Shown here piece by piece: positions 16,863 to 25,197 of a stretch of DNA of 34,901 bases. Positions within the stretch are counted from its first letter, which is position 1. Every line of letters starts with the position of its first letter. The DNA comes from Hyphomicrobiales bacterium (GTDB lineage: Bacteria; Pseudomonadota; Alphaproteobacteria; Rhizobiales; Rhizobiaceae): NCBI GenBank assembly GCA_900472785.1, contig UCJH01000022.1:1-34901 (forward strand), given 5' to 3'. Both the position numbers and the translations under genes were made by a program. A model generated the notes under the pieces. It searched no databases, was not told the origin of the DNA, and was given only the letters and a program-made list of their open reading frames with translations.

Positions 16863-17048
16863 TCACGTGTTTCTTGTGAAGAAACGCAGCACGTTGAACA
16901 ATAATTCCGGCCAATCATATTTCGAATAGCAAGTCACATAGCCAGCGATTGCGACAAACAGCAGGAATGCCGCGATTTCAAAACCCTTCATAATTTTCTC
17001 AGACTGATCCTTGAGAAAAACATGCGGTCGCTTCGATGGCTTTTGCAT
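16863..17048 (-). CDS. Small single-span membrane protein ORF inside the suf operon
   Basis: 61 aa from the ATG at 17048. A basic N-terminus (MQKPSKRPHVFLKDQSEKIMKGF) is followed by one hydrophobic helix (EIAAFLLFVAIAGYVTCY, with a Cys near its end) and a short tail, YSKYDWPELLFNVLRFFTRNT. AAGGA lies five nt upstream of the ATG, which favours translation. I do not recognise a family. Its position between sufB and sufC suggests co-transcription with the Fe-S genes. Without the inserted unit at 17072-17509 it would start only some 30 bp after sufB. It could also be a chance ORF; length and lack of known relatives limit confidence. Confidence 0.45.
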   Translation of the reverse strand: MQKPSKRPHVFLKDQSEKIMKGFEIAAFLLFVAIAGYVTCYSKYDWPELLFNVLRFFTRNT

Positions 17049-17073
17049 CTTGTCCTTCAAACATTGAGCCCCT

Positions 17074-17105
17074 CGTCATCCTCGGGCTTGTCCCGAGGAT
17101 CTGCT
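17074..17105. repeat. REP-like palindromic repeat, left copy
   Basis: ATCCTCGGG-CTTGT-CCCGAGGAT (17078-17100) is a perfect 9-bp stem with a 5-nt loop. Including asymmetric flanks (CGTC on one side, CTGCT on the other) 32 bp are identical to the reverse complement of 17475-17506. It lies 7 bp beyond the GIY-YIG stop codon and 25 bp before the small membrane ORF. In RNA it would form a stable hairpin without a U-tail. Confidence 0.9.
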
Positions 17106-17111
17106 GGCCCA

Positions 17112-17453
17112 TCAGTTGTAGTCGCTCCACATCTTCGTAGTCGGGTGCGGACGAAAGGCGTTTTCGAGCTCTCCAATACGTTCGAACAAATCCAGCCAAG
17201 TTGGGTTAAAGCCCTCGATCAACCTGATTTTCCATTCTCGTCTATACCGCTTCAACGACTTCTCGCGCTGTATCGCAAGAACAATGTTCGGGTGGCTTTC
17301 GAACCAAACAAGGTTCTCGATTCGATACTTCGCCGTAAATCCTTCGTGAACGCGATTACGGTGTTCCCAAATTCTTCCGGCAAGATCCGACGTCACTCCG
17401 ATGTAAATAACGCCTCGGGGCTTTTCAGACATCATGTAGACGAAACCGGTCAA
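17112..17453 (-). CDS. GIY-YIG domain endonuclease, small (UPF0213/YhbQ-like)
   Basis: 113 aa. One GIY-YIG domain: the first Tyr in FVYMM (Tyr6), YIG at 17-19 (GVIYIGVTSDLAGRIWEHR), catalytic-type Arg27, Glu64 in IQREKSLKRYRREWK and Asn83 in GFNPTWLDL. All key positions are present, so it is probably active on DNA. It reads from a TTG at 17453 with GGAG about eight nt upstream. Unlike most suf neighbours it is relatively AT-rich at the 3' end, consistent with transfer. It is framed by two copies of an inverted palindrome. Similar small GIY-YIG proteins are common and patchily distributed in alphaproteobacteria; their cellular role is unknown. It has no evident link to Fe-S assembly. Confidence 0.88.
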   Translation of the reverse strand: MTGFVYMMSEKPRGVIYIGVTSDLAGRIWEHRNRVHEGFTAKYRIENLVWFESHPNIVLAIQREKSLKRYRREWKIRLIEGFNPTWLDLFERIGELENAFRPHPTTKMWSDYN

Positions 17454-17474
17454 TCACGTCTCCGAAGCAGCTTT

Positions 17475-17506
17475 AGCAGATCCTCGGGACAAGCCCGAGG
17501 ATGACG
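17475..17506. repeat. REP-like palindromic repeat, right copy
   Basis: ATCCTCGGG-ACAAG-CCCGAGGAT (17480-17502) with flanks, an exact reverse complement over 32 bp of 17074-17105. It starts 11 bp beyond the sufB stop codon and lies just upstream of the GIY-YIG start. In the suf transcript it forms a hairpin that could protect the sufB 3' end from exonucleases or partly uncouple sufB from the downstream genes. Confidence 0.9.
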
Positions 17507-17516
17507 GCGGAGCCCG

Positions 17517-18986
<1,470 letters not shown>

Positions 18987-19025
18987 GTCGTTCTCCAATC
19001 AAGCCGGATACAAGGTCCGGCAGCT

Positions 19026-19055
19026 TGTCAATACGATACAATGTTCGTTGTATCG
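19026..19055 (-). promoter_or_regulatory. Palindromic operator and -35 element upstream of sufB
   Basis: CGATACAA-N6-TTGTATCG (19034-19055) is a perfect 8-bp inverted repeat. Two bases beyond it on the minus strand is a consensus -35, TTGACA (complement of 19026-19031). A fitting -10 is less clear (TATCCG or TTGTAT near 19005-19013). The layout suggests a regulated internal promoter for sufB onward. The palindrome is not one I can assign; iron regulators of the Rrf2 (RirA) or Fur/Irr type are plausible because of the gene context. Confidence 0.5.
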
Positions 19056-19132
19056 GTTATGTAAGTGGCTAAAGGGCGATTTTCACCCCGTTTGCCAAGC
19101 GGAAATTCGGATTTCCGCAGTTTATTTCCGTC

Positions 19133-20299
19133 TCACGCCGCGGCGCCCGAAAGCCTGCGCCTCGCAGCAATCCGCGCGAAAACCTGTGCGCAACGATCAA
19201 TCTCGTCGTCCGTCGTCGCTTCGCCGATCGACAAGCGCAGCGCGCCGAGGCGTGGATCAAACCCCATCGCCGACAGGACGTAGCTCTGGCCCACCCTGCC
19301 GGAAGAACAGGCAGACCCGGCCGACAAGGCAATTCCTTCAAGGTCGAAGGCGATCTGTCCTGTTTCGGCCTTCAGTCCGGGAAGGCTGAAGAAACTGGTG
19401 TTGCAGAGGCGCTCGACATCGCGGCCATGTATCAGCACATCGGGTGCCGCCGCAAGCATGGCGGCCTCAAGCCTGTCGCGCTGCAGCGACAACGCCAGCC
19501 TCCGCGCGTCGATGCCTTCGGCGGCAATCCGGGCGACGGCCCCGAAACCGGCAATCGCAGCGATGTTTTCCGTGCCAGAACGATGGCCCTTTTCCTGGCC
19601 GCCGCCGCGGATCAGCGCAGCCGGCATCATCACTTCGCCGCGCGCGACGAGCGCGCCTGCCCCTTTCGGGCCGCCGATCTTGTGCGAGGAGATGATGAGA
19701 AAATCCGCTCCCAGATCCTCGATCGAAATCGCAAGACGTCCGGCCGCCTGAACGGCGTCAACCACGAGAATGCCACCGGCCGCCTTGACGAGCGCGGACA
19801 CGGCCGCAATCGGCTGGACGATGCCGGTTTCGTTGTTGGCCAGCATCACCGCAACCATCGGAAGGCCTTTGGTGCGATCATGTGCGGCGAGCGCCGCTTC
19901 GAGCGCCGCAAGATCGATCATGCCCCGTGCAGTCACGGCAACTTCGGAAATCTGCGTCTTGTCGAAACGGCCGCCCTCGCGGATGGCCGGATGTTCGATC
20001 GCCGATATATACAGATGCCCGATCGAAAGCGGCGTGCGGCCCATGCGGAAATTCGGCGTCAGCACGGCATTGGCCGCTTCCGTCGCGCCGCTGGTGAAGA
20101 TCACGCCGGAAGCCGAAGCTCCGCAGAGCTGCGCGACGTCGCGGCGGGCATTTTCGATCAGCGTCCGGGCCTTGCGACCCTCGGCGTGCACGGAAGAGGC
20201 ATTGCCGGTCATATCGAGCGCGGACAGGACCGCCGCGCGCGCTGCATCATGCAGCGGCGCCGTGGCATTCCAGTCCATGTAAAGGCGCGACGCGACCAT
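19133..20299 (-). CDS. sufS2: NifS/IscS-type (group I) cysteine desulfurase
   Basis: 388 aa. A PLP-dependent enzyme releasing sulfur from cysteine. The PLP Lys is residue 207 (IISSHKIGGPKGAGAL) and the active Cys is residue 331 in the flexible loop LSAGSACSSGRVGQSYVL. The SGATEAANAVL, NNETGIVQPI and RSGTENIAAIAGFGA motifs place it in the NifS/IscS branch rather than with SufS. The start at 20299 has GGGAGA close upstream. In Agrobacterium the corresponding first gene of the suf cluster has been called sufS2, as I recall. It is transcribed toward sufB, 146 bp away, and divergently from the alpha/beta hydrolase, with an Irr-box-like palindrome between. Confidence 0.94.
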   Translation of the reverse strand: MVASRLYMDWNATAPLHDAARAAVLSALDMTGNASSVHAEGRKARTLIENARRDVAQLCGASASGVIFTSGATEAANAVLTPNFRMGRTPLSIGHLYISAIEHPAIREGGRFDKTQISEVAVTARGMIDLAALEAALAAHDRTKGLPMVAVMLANNETGIVQPIAAVSALVKAAGGILVVDAVQAAGRLAISIEDLGADFLIISSHKIGGPKGAGALVARGEVMMPAALIRGGGQEKGHRSGTENIAAIAGFGAVARIAAEGIDARRLALSLQRDRLEAAMLAAAPDVLIHGRDVERLCNTSFFSLPGLKAETGQIAFDLEGIALSAGSACSSGRVGQSYVLSAMGFDPRLGALRLSIGEATTDDEIDRCAQVFARIAARRRLSGAAA

Positions 20300-20413
20300 G
20301 ATCTCCCTGCATCAACAGGCCGGCGACCGACGGAAAGGTTCGGAGCCGGCGCATTTTCCTTGAATTTTTCTTGTCCCTTGCCGTAAGAGACGACACTCGC
20401 CACGGAAAGCCCG

Positions 20414-20439
20414 TGTCAAAGTTTTGAACGGTTCTAAAC
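20414..20439. promoter_or_regulatory. Irr-box (ICE)-like palindrome next to a -35 element
   Basis: GTTTTGAACGGTTCTAAAC (20421-20439) is a near-perfect palindrome and fits TTTnGAA-N3-TTCnAAA, close to the iron control element bound by Irr in Rhizobiales as I remember it. On the minus strand it directly precedes TTGACA (complement of 20414-20419), a possible sufS2 promoter. On the plus strand it overlaps TTGAAC (20424-20429), which with a 17-bp spacer to TAAAAA could serve the hydrolase gene. Confidence 0.5.
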
Positions 20440-20526
20440 TGCGTTTTAAAAAAGCTGACTGCTTTCGTCAAGACAGGTCAGCGGATGGAATCGCATTTTA
20501 GCATCGAAAACATGCCCGGAGAGCCA

Positions 20527-21204
20527 ATGCCCGAAATCATTTTCAACGGACCCGCCGGTCGTCTCGAAGGCCGATACCAGCCTTCCAAGCAGAAAAGCGC
20601 GCCGATCGCGATCATTCTGCATCCGCATCCGCAGTTCGGCGGCACGATGAACAACCAGATCGTCTACCAGCTGTTCTACATGTTTCAGAAGCGGGGTTTT
20701 ACCACGCTGCGTTTCAACTTCCGCTCCATCGGCCGCAGCCAGGGCGAATTTGACCATGGTGCCGGCGAATTGTCGGATGCAGCGTCCGCCCTCGACTGGG
20801 TCCAGAGCCTGCATCCCGATTCGAAAAGCTGCTGGGTCGCCGGCTATTCCTTCGGAGCCTGGATCGGCATGCAGCTTCTGATGCGCCGCCCGGAAATCGA
20901 AGGCTTCATGTCGATCGCGCCGCAGCCCAACACCTATGACTTCTCGTTCCTGGCGCCCTGCCCCTCGTCGGGCCTGATCATCAATGGCGATCTCGACAAG
21001 GTGGCCCCTGAAAAGGACGTCAACGGCCTCGTCGACAAGCTGAAGGCGCAGAAGGGTATCCTGATCACCCACAAGACGGTGCCCGGCGCCAACCACTTCT
21101 TTAACGGACAGGTGGATACGCTGATGGCCGAATGCGAGGATTACCTCGACCGCCGTCTTGCCGGCGAGCTGACGCCGGAACCGGCAGCCAAGCGGATCCG
21201 CTGA
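20527..21204 (+). CDS. Alpha/beta hydrolase
   Basis: 225 aa from the ATG at 20527, which has GGAG a few nt upstream; an earlier in-frame ATG at 20485 is less likely. A compact alpha/beta-hydrolase fold: the LHPHPQFGGTMNN oxyanion-region motif, the nucleophile Ser108 in AGYSFGAW, an acid in NGDLDKVAP (Asp155 or Asp157) and His190 in PGANHFF, so the triad is complete. Proteins starting EIIFNGPAGRLEGRY with HPHP..GGTM form a widespread family without a defined substrate. It is divergent from sufS2 and shares the putative iron-responsive region, which hints at, but does not prove, a link to Fe-S metabolism. Confidence 0.9.
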   Translation: MPEIIFNGPAGRLEGRYQPSKQKSAPIAIILHPHPQFGGTMNNQIVYQLFYMFQKRGFTTLRFNFRSIGRSQGEFDHGAGELSDAASALDWVQSLHPDSKSCWVAGYSFGAWIGMQLLMRRPEIEGFMSIAPQPNTYDFSFLAPCPSSGLIINGDLDKVAPEKDVNGLVDKLKAQKGILITHKTVPGANHFFNGQVDTLMAECEDYLDRRLAGELTPEPAAKRIR

Positions 21205-21221
21205 CGGCCCATCAGAATCGG

Positions 21222-21248
21222 AAAAGGCCGGAGCGATCCGGCCTTTTT
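21222..21248. terminator. Bidirectional terminator between hydrolase and diguanylate cyclase
   Basis: AAAAGGCCGGA and TCCGGCCTTTT form an 11-bp stem with the loop GCGA; five T follow on the plus strand and four or more on the minus strand. It sits between the stop codons of two convergent genes, so it can serve both. Confidence 0.88.
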
Positions 21249-21258
21249 CAATTATGCC

Positions 21259-22449
21259 TCAGGCCTTTGCCTGTTGTTCCGCCCACAATGGCTCGACGAT
21301 ACTGGCGCGATTGACCCGGTTGCGGCCGCTCTTCTTGGCGCTGTAAAGCGCTGCGTCGGCGCGGCGCATGACATCGGCGATCAGATCATTTGCATTCGCG
21401 AGTTCGCAGACACCGAAGCTGGCCGTCAACGGTTCGCTGCGGGGAATGCCGGAGATACTCAGGCCGGCAAAAGAACTGCGCAGTCCCTGGGCAAAAAGAT
21501 AGCCGATCGTCTCGCCGGCGCTCGGCAGGAAGATTGCGAACTCCTCGCCCCCCAGACGCGCGCAGATCGCCTCCCTCGGCGCGCGGTCGTTCAGCATGGC
21601 GCCAAAGGCGGCAATCACCTGATCACCAACCTGATGCCCATGGGTATCGTTCACCGCCTTGAAGTGATCGATATCGCAGACCACCAGGCAATGCGGGTAA
21701 GCTGCGACGGGACGGGCGAGAATTCCTGCGACCCGCTCATTGAAGCCGCGCCTGTTGTAGAGCGCGGACAGCGGGTCGGTTTCCGAACGCGCCTTGGCAT
21801 CGTCCATGATCTCGACGACCAGAACCGCCAGCAGCGTCAGACCGATCGAGACGACGAGAACGGCGCTCAGGCTCTGCGAAATCAGCGCATAGGCACTGGC
21901 GAGATAGGACTGGGCGTCCGCACCGGCACCGAAGGTGACGATGAAATAGACCTTGAATAGAAACTGCAGGGCGGTCGCTGTCAGAAGCGCCATCAGAATG
22001 AGATCGGCCCGTTCCCGCCGCCCAGACCTGTAGATCGCAAGCGCGCTGACGATTGCGGCAACGAAGAATGGCGACTGGTAGCCGAATGCGTGCAGCGGGG
22101 TGCTGCGCGGCAGATCGAAGATCATCAGATTGACCGCAAGCGACACCGCAAAAAACCAGCCGGCCAGGACGATGTTCACGGGGATGGAATAGAGCCGGCC
22201 GATGCCGAGGCGTATCATGAACAGCGCCGCCAGCACCGAGGAAAACGCGCCGAAACTGGCAAGCCTGTCGAAATCGGCAAAGCGGATGGCAAGCTCGAAG
22301 AGTGCCGAAAGCGAAGCGACGGCGAAAGACAGGGCGAACCAGCGACCGGCTTCGGGGATGCGGCTGCGTTTGGCGATGACGAGGAAAAACACGCAGAAAA
22401 GCTGCGCGATGAGAAAATTGACCGTCAGAAGAAAAAAAGCGCCGCCCAT
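21259..22449 (-). CDS. Membrane-bound diguanylate cyclase (GGDEF)
   Basis: 396 aa from the ATG at 22449, chosen because it puts the first membrane helix (FFLLTVNFLIAQLFCVFFLVI) at the N-terminus. About six or seven membrane helices run to residue 215, then a GGDEF domain: DPLSALYNRRGF, VVCDIDHFKAVNDTHGHQVGD (Asp259 metal site) and RLGGEEFAIF with GGEEF at 300-304. It should make cyclic di-GMP. The product-inhibition I-site (RxxD five residues before GGEEF) reads PREA, so feedback inhibition is probably absent. The integral-membrane sensor region is not a recognised MHYT or MASE family by eye. Single gene with no partner EAL domain. Confidence 0.93.
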   Translation of the reverse strand: MGGAFFLLTVNFLIAQLFCVFFLVIAKRSRIPEAGRWFALSFAVASLSALFELAIRFADFDRLASFGAFSSVLAALFMIRLGIGRLYSIPVNIVLAGWFFAVSLAVNLMIFDLPRSTPLHAFGYQSPFFVAAIVSALAIYRSGRRERADLILMALLTATALQFLFKVYFIVTFGAGADAQSYLASAYALISQSLSAVLVVSIGLTLLAVLVVEIMDDAKARSETDPLSALYNRRGFNERVAGILARPVAAYPHCLVVCDIDHFKAVNDTHGHQVGDQVIAAFGAMLNDRAPREAICARLGGEEFAIFLPSAGETIGYLFAQGLRSSFAGLSISGIPRSEPLTASFGVCELANANDLIADVMRRADAALYSAKKSGRNRVNRASIVEPLWAEQQAKA

Positions 22450-22585
22450 TCGTATCCCTGTTTTGGGCCAGCAACCTGCGTACCCTTCGCACCGACGCGG
22501 ACATCCCATCGACCAGCCCCCTGCCCGATAGAAACGCCGCAATCCTGAACGGGCGCCAGCTTAATCGAATGCAGCAAAAAAAACG

Positions 22586-23749
22586 TTAACCGGATGGTAC
22601 GGAAACCGCCGCCTGTGCCAGATCGGGTGCGGCAAAAACGCCGCCGCTGACCGGTTTTCGAACGCCGGTCGTTGCCGGAAAAGTCAGCGGCAGGCCGGCG
22701 AGCGAGCGCACCGCCAGATAGGCCCAGGCCTCGGCCTCCATCGTGTCGCCGTTCAGGCCGACGGCTTCGGCCGTGATCGCGACGGCATGCTGCTCGGCGG
22801 CCAGGACCGCGAGATCATCCATGATGATCCGGTTCAATCGGCCGCCGCCACAGATGATAAACGACTTCGGCGGCTCCGGCAGGTGGCCGGCCGATTTGAG
22901 GATGGCGGCGGCGGTGACATGCGCCAGCGTCCGCGCGCCGTCCTCCAGGCTCGCGTCGCGTCTTTGCGGGGGCAGAAAGTCGTTGCGGTCGAGCGAGCGT
23001 CGTTTCGGCGCGGTGAAAAACGGGCTCGACAGATAGCGATCGCTGAGTTCGGACAGCACGCGGCCCTCGCTGGCGATCATGCCGCCCTGATCGTAGGGAA
23101 TGCCGGCATGCGTTTCCACCCATTGGTCGATCAGCGCGTTGCCGGGACCGCTGTCATAGGCGACGATGCTGCCGTCCGTGCCGACGAACGTCAGGTTGGA
23201 AATGCCGCCGATATTGACGAACGTCACGGGACGCTGCACATCCGCAGTGCTCGCCAATGTCGCCGCCAGGGATGCATGGTAGATCGGGATGAGCGGCGCA
23301 CCCTGCCCGCCATGGACCATGTCGTTGGCGCGCATGTCGTAGACGACGGCAATCCCCGTCTCTTGCGAAAGCAGCGCCCCGTCGCCTAGCTGGACCGTCA
23401 AGGCCTGGTCCGGCCGGTGCAGCACCGTCTGGCCGTGAAAGCCCACAACATCGATATCGGCAGGCACAATCCTGTTTTCCTTGAGAAAAATTCGAATTGC
23501 TTTTGCATGCCGTAACGTCAGTTCGCGCTCGATCTCAATAAGATTTGCGGGCCGCTGCCTCCGTTCGGTGATTGTCTTTGCGTCATCAAGGGCCTGTTTC
23601 AGGCTGTTGCGGAAGGCTGGGTCATAGGCGATTCCCATGGATGGTCCCCGTTCCACGTGGTCGCGACCATCGGTGCGCAGCAGCGCCACGTCGATGCCGT
23701 CCATGCTGGTCCCGCTCATCAGGCCAATCGCCGTCTTGATTTCCGCCAT
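22586..23749 (-). CDS. anmK: Anhydro-N-acetylmuramic acid kinase
   Basis: 387 aa, the usual size. It converts 1,6-anhydro-MurNAc from cell-wall turnover to MurNAc-6-phosphate. The ATP-binding start [18 protein letters not shown] is diagnostic. [39 protein letters not shown] and [17 protein letters not shown] follow in family order. The ATG at 23749 has AAGGAAAG upstream; the longer open frame to 24328 runs through the divergent tyrS and is not used. Its presence points to peptidoglycan recycling and fits the several wall enzymes in this window. Divergent from tyrS with 138 bp between. Confidence 0.97.
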   Translation of the reverse strand: MAEIKTAIGLMSGTSMDGIDVALLRTDGRDHVERGPSMGIAYDPAFRNSLKQALDDAKTITERRQRPANLIEIERELTLRHAKAIRIFLKENRIVPADIDVVGFHGQTVLHRPDQALTVQLGDGALLSQETGIAVVYDMRANDMVHGGQGAPLIPIYHASLAATLASTADVQRPVTFVNIGGISNLTFVGTDGSIVAYDSGPGNALIDQWVETHAGIPYDQGGMIASEGRVLSELSDRYLSSPFFTAPKRRSLDRNDFLPPQRRDASLEDGARTLAHVTAAAILKSAGHLPEPPKSFIICGGGRLNRIIMDDLAVLAAEQHAVAITAEAVGLNGDTMEAEAWAYLAVRSLAGLPLTFPATTGVRKPVSGGVFAAPDLAQAAVSVPSG

Positions 23750-23887
23750 GAAAGCGTCTTTCCTTCCGCAACAAACACGGTGCACACAGATGTATTTTGG
23801 CGAAAACAGTGCTAAACGCCGCGCCAATATCCAACAAGCGCTAAAAATTCCGTTCACCGGAAAACAGCCAGCCGAAAGAGACAGATC

Positions 23888-25141
23888 ATGTCCGAATTCA
23901 AGTCCGATTTCCTGCACACGCTCAAGGAGCGCGGCTTCATTCATCAGACATCCGACGATGCGGGCCTGGATGCGCTGTTCGCCAAGGAAACCGTGACGGC
24001 CTATATCGGCTTCGACCCGACGGCGCCAAGCCTGCATGCCGGCGGCCTGATCCAGATCATGATGCTGCACTGGCTGCAGAAGACGGGCCACCGGCCGATC
24101 TCGCTGATGGGCGGCGGTACCGGCATGGTCGGCGACCCGTCGTTCAAGGACGAGGCCCGCCAGCTGATGACGCCGGAGACGATCACCTCCAACATCGCCA
24201 GCATCAAGACGGTATTCTCCAACTACCTGACCTATGGGGAAGGCCCGAAGGACGCCCTGATGATCAACAATGCCGACTGGCTGCTCGGCATCAACTACCT
24301 TGAATTCCTGCGCGATGTCGGCCGGCATTTCTCGGTCAATCGCATGCTCGCATTCGACAGCGTCAAGACCAGGCTCGACCGCGAGCAGTCGCTGTCCTTC
24401 CTCGAATTCAACTACATGATCCTGCAGGCCTATGATTTCGTCGAACTGAGCAAGCGCACCGGTTGCAGGCTACAGATGGGCGGTTCCGACCAGTGGGGCA
24501 ATATCATCAACGGCATTGATCTCGGCCACCGCATGGGCACGCCGCAGCTCTACGCGCTGACCTCGCCGCTCCTGACCACTTCGTCCGGCGCGAAGATGGG
24601 CAAGTCCATCAACGGTGCCGTCTGGCTCAATCCGGACATGCTGTCGGCCTATGATTTCTGGCAATACTGGCGCAACACCGAGGATGCCGACGTCTCGCGG
24701 TTCCTGAAGCTGTACACGACATTGCCGATGGACGAAATCTCGCGGCTGTCGCAGCTCGGCGGAGCGGAGATCAACGAGGTCAAGAAGATCCTCGCAACCG
24801 AGATCACCGCGATGCTGCATGGCCGGCAGGCGGCCGAACAGGCCGCGGAAACAGCCCGCAAGACCTTTGAGGAAGGTGCGCTTGCCGACAACCTGCCGTC
24901 GATCGAGGTTCCAGCTTCCGAACTCGAAGCCGGCATCGGCATTCTGGCCCTGTTTGTCCGCGCCGGCCTCGCGGAATCCAACGGCAAGGTTCGGCAATTC
25001 CTCAAGGACGGCGCAGTCCGCGTCAACGACAAGCCGATGAGCGATGACCGTGCCGTTATCGGCTCCGGCGAGGTGACGGGAGACGGCGTCGTCAAACTGT
25101 CGCTCGGCAAGAAGAAGCATATTCTGGTGCGTCCCGTCTGA
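23888..25141 (+). CDS. tyrS: Tyrosyl-tRNA synthetase
   Basis: 417 aa. It charges tRNA-Tyr. Class I signatures: the HIGH-type motif reads HAGG (50-53, in [24 protein letters not shown]) and the KMSKS motif reads KMGKS (236-240, in [15 protein letters not shown]). The tyrosine-pocket segment [27 protein letters not shown] is canonical. The C-terminal S4-like RNA-binding domain ([28 protein letters not shown]) is complete. The GAGA ahead of the ATG is a modest ribosome-binding site. Followed by a terminator shared with the convergent AsmA-family gene. Confidence 0.98.
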   Translation: MSEFKSDFLHTLKERGFIHQTSDDAGLDALFAKETVTAYIGFDPTAPSLHAGGLIQIMMLHWLQKTGHRPISLMGGGTGMVGDPSFKDEARQLMTPETITSNIASIKTVFSNYLTYGEGPKDALMINNADWLLGINYLEFLRDVGRHFSVNRMLAFDSVKTRLDREQSLSFLEFNYMILQAYDFVELSKRTGCRLQMGGSDQWGNIINGIDLGHRMGTPQLYALTSPLLTTSSGAKMGKSINGAVWLNPDMLSAYDFWQYWRNTEDADVSRFLKLYTTLPMDEISRLSQLGGAEINEVKKILATEITAMLHGRQAAEQAAETARKTFEEGALADNLPSIEVPASELEAGIGILALFVRAGLAESNGKVRQFLKDGAVRVNDKPMSDDRAVIGSGEVTGDGVVKLSLGKKKHILVRPV

Positions 25142-25170
25142 TCCCGGCGCTACCGAAAATGAAGTAAGCG

Positions 25171-25197
25171 AACCGGCGGCCTGACCGCCGGTTTTTT
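25171..25197. terminator. Terminator at the convergent ends of tyrS and the AsmA-family gene
   Basis: AACCGGCGG and CCGCCGGTT form a 9-bp stem with a 5-nt loop, followed on the plus strand by a run of T that overlaps the stop codon of the opposing gene (25196-25198). Strong for tyrS; the opposing strand has only a short T tract. Confidence 0.88.

Larger units (their letters stand above)
17066..17515. mobile_element. Candidate inserted unit: palindrome - GIY-YIG gene - inverted palindrome
   Basis: The block 17072-17509 holds a TTG-started GIY-YIG gene framed by two exact, oppositely oriented 32-bp palindromic repeats, and is bracketed by the direct repeat GAGCCC (17066-17071 and 17510-17515). 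Removing the block plus one GAGCCC would leave sufB followed closely by the small membrane ORF, a normal operon spacing. This suggests insertion with a 6-bp target duplication, though a 6-bp match can arise by chance. No transposase is present; the nuclease would be the only candidate mobility protein. Confidence 0.5.

Noticed and set aside
17074..17105. Reading the palindromes as ordinary intrinsic terminators
   Set aside because: Strong stems but no T-run on either strand for either copy; exact identity of the two copies points to a repeat element instead.
17066..17515. Group I intron or intein-type homing of the GIY-YIG gene
   Set aside because: It lies between genes, not within one, and no intron core or splice motifs are visible; the gene is also much smaller than typical homing GIY-YIG enzymes.
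19034..19055. Assigning the sufB palindrome to RirA or IscR
   Set aside because: It does not fit the TGA-N9-TCA pattern I recall for RirA, and no IscR-type site can be verified without matrices.
22570..22586. Terminator for anmK at the run of eight A/T after its stop
   Set aside because: The T-run on the minus strand is clear, but no stable stem precedes it.
22586..24328. 580-aa open frame covering anmK and the start of tyrS
   Set aside because: Only the part from 23749 matches AnmK; the upstream part is antisense to tyrS.
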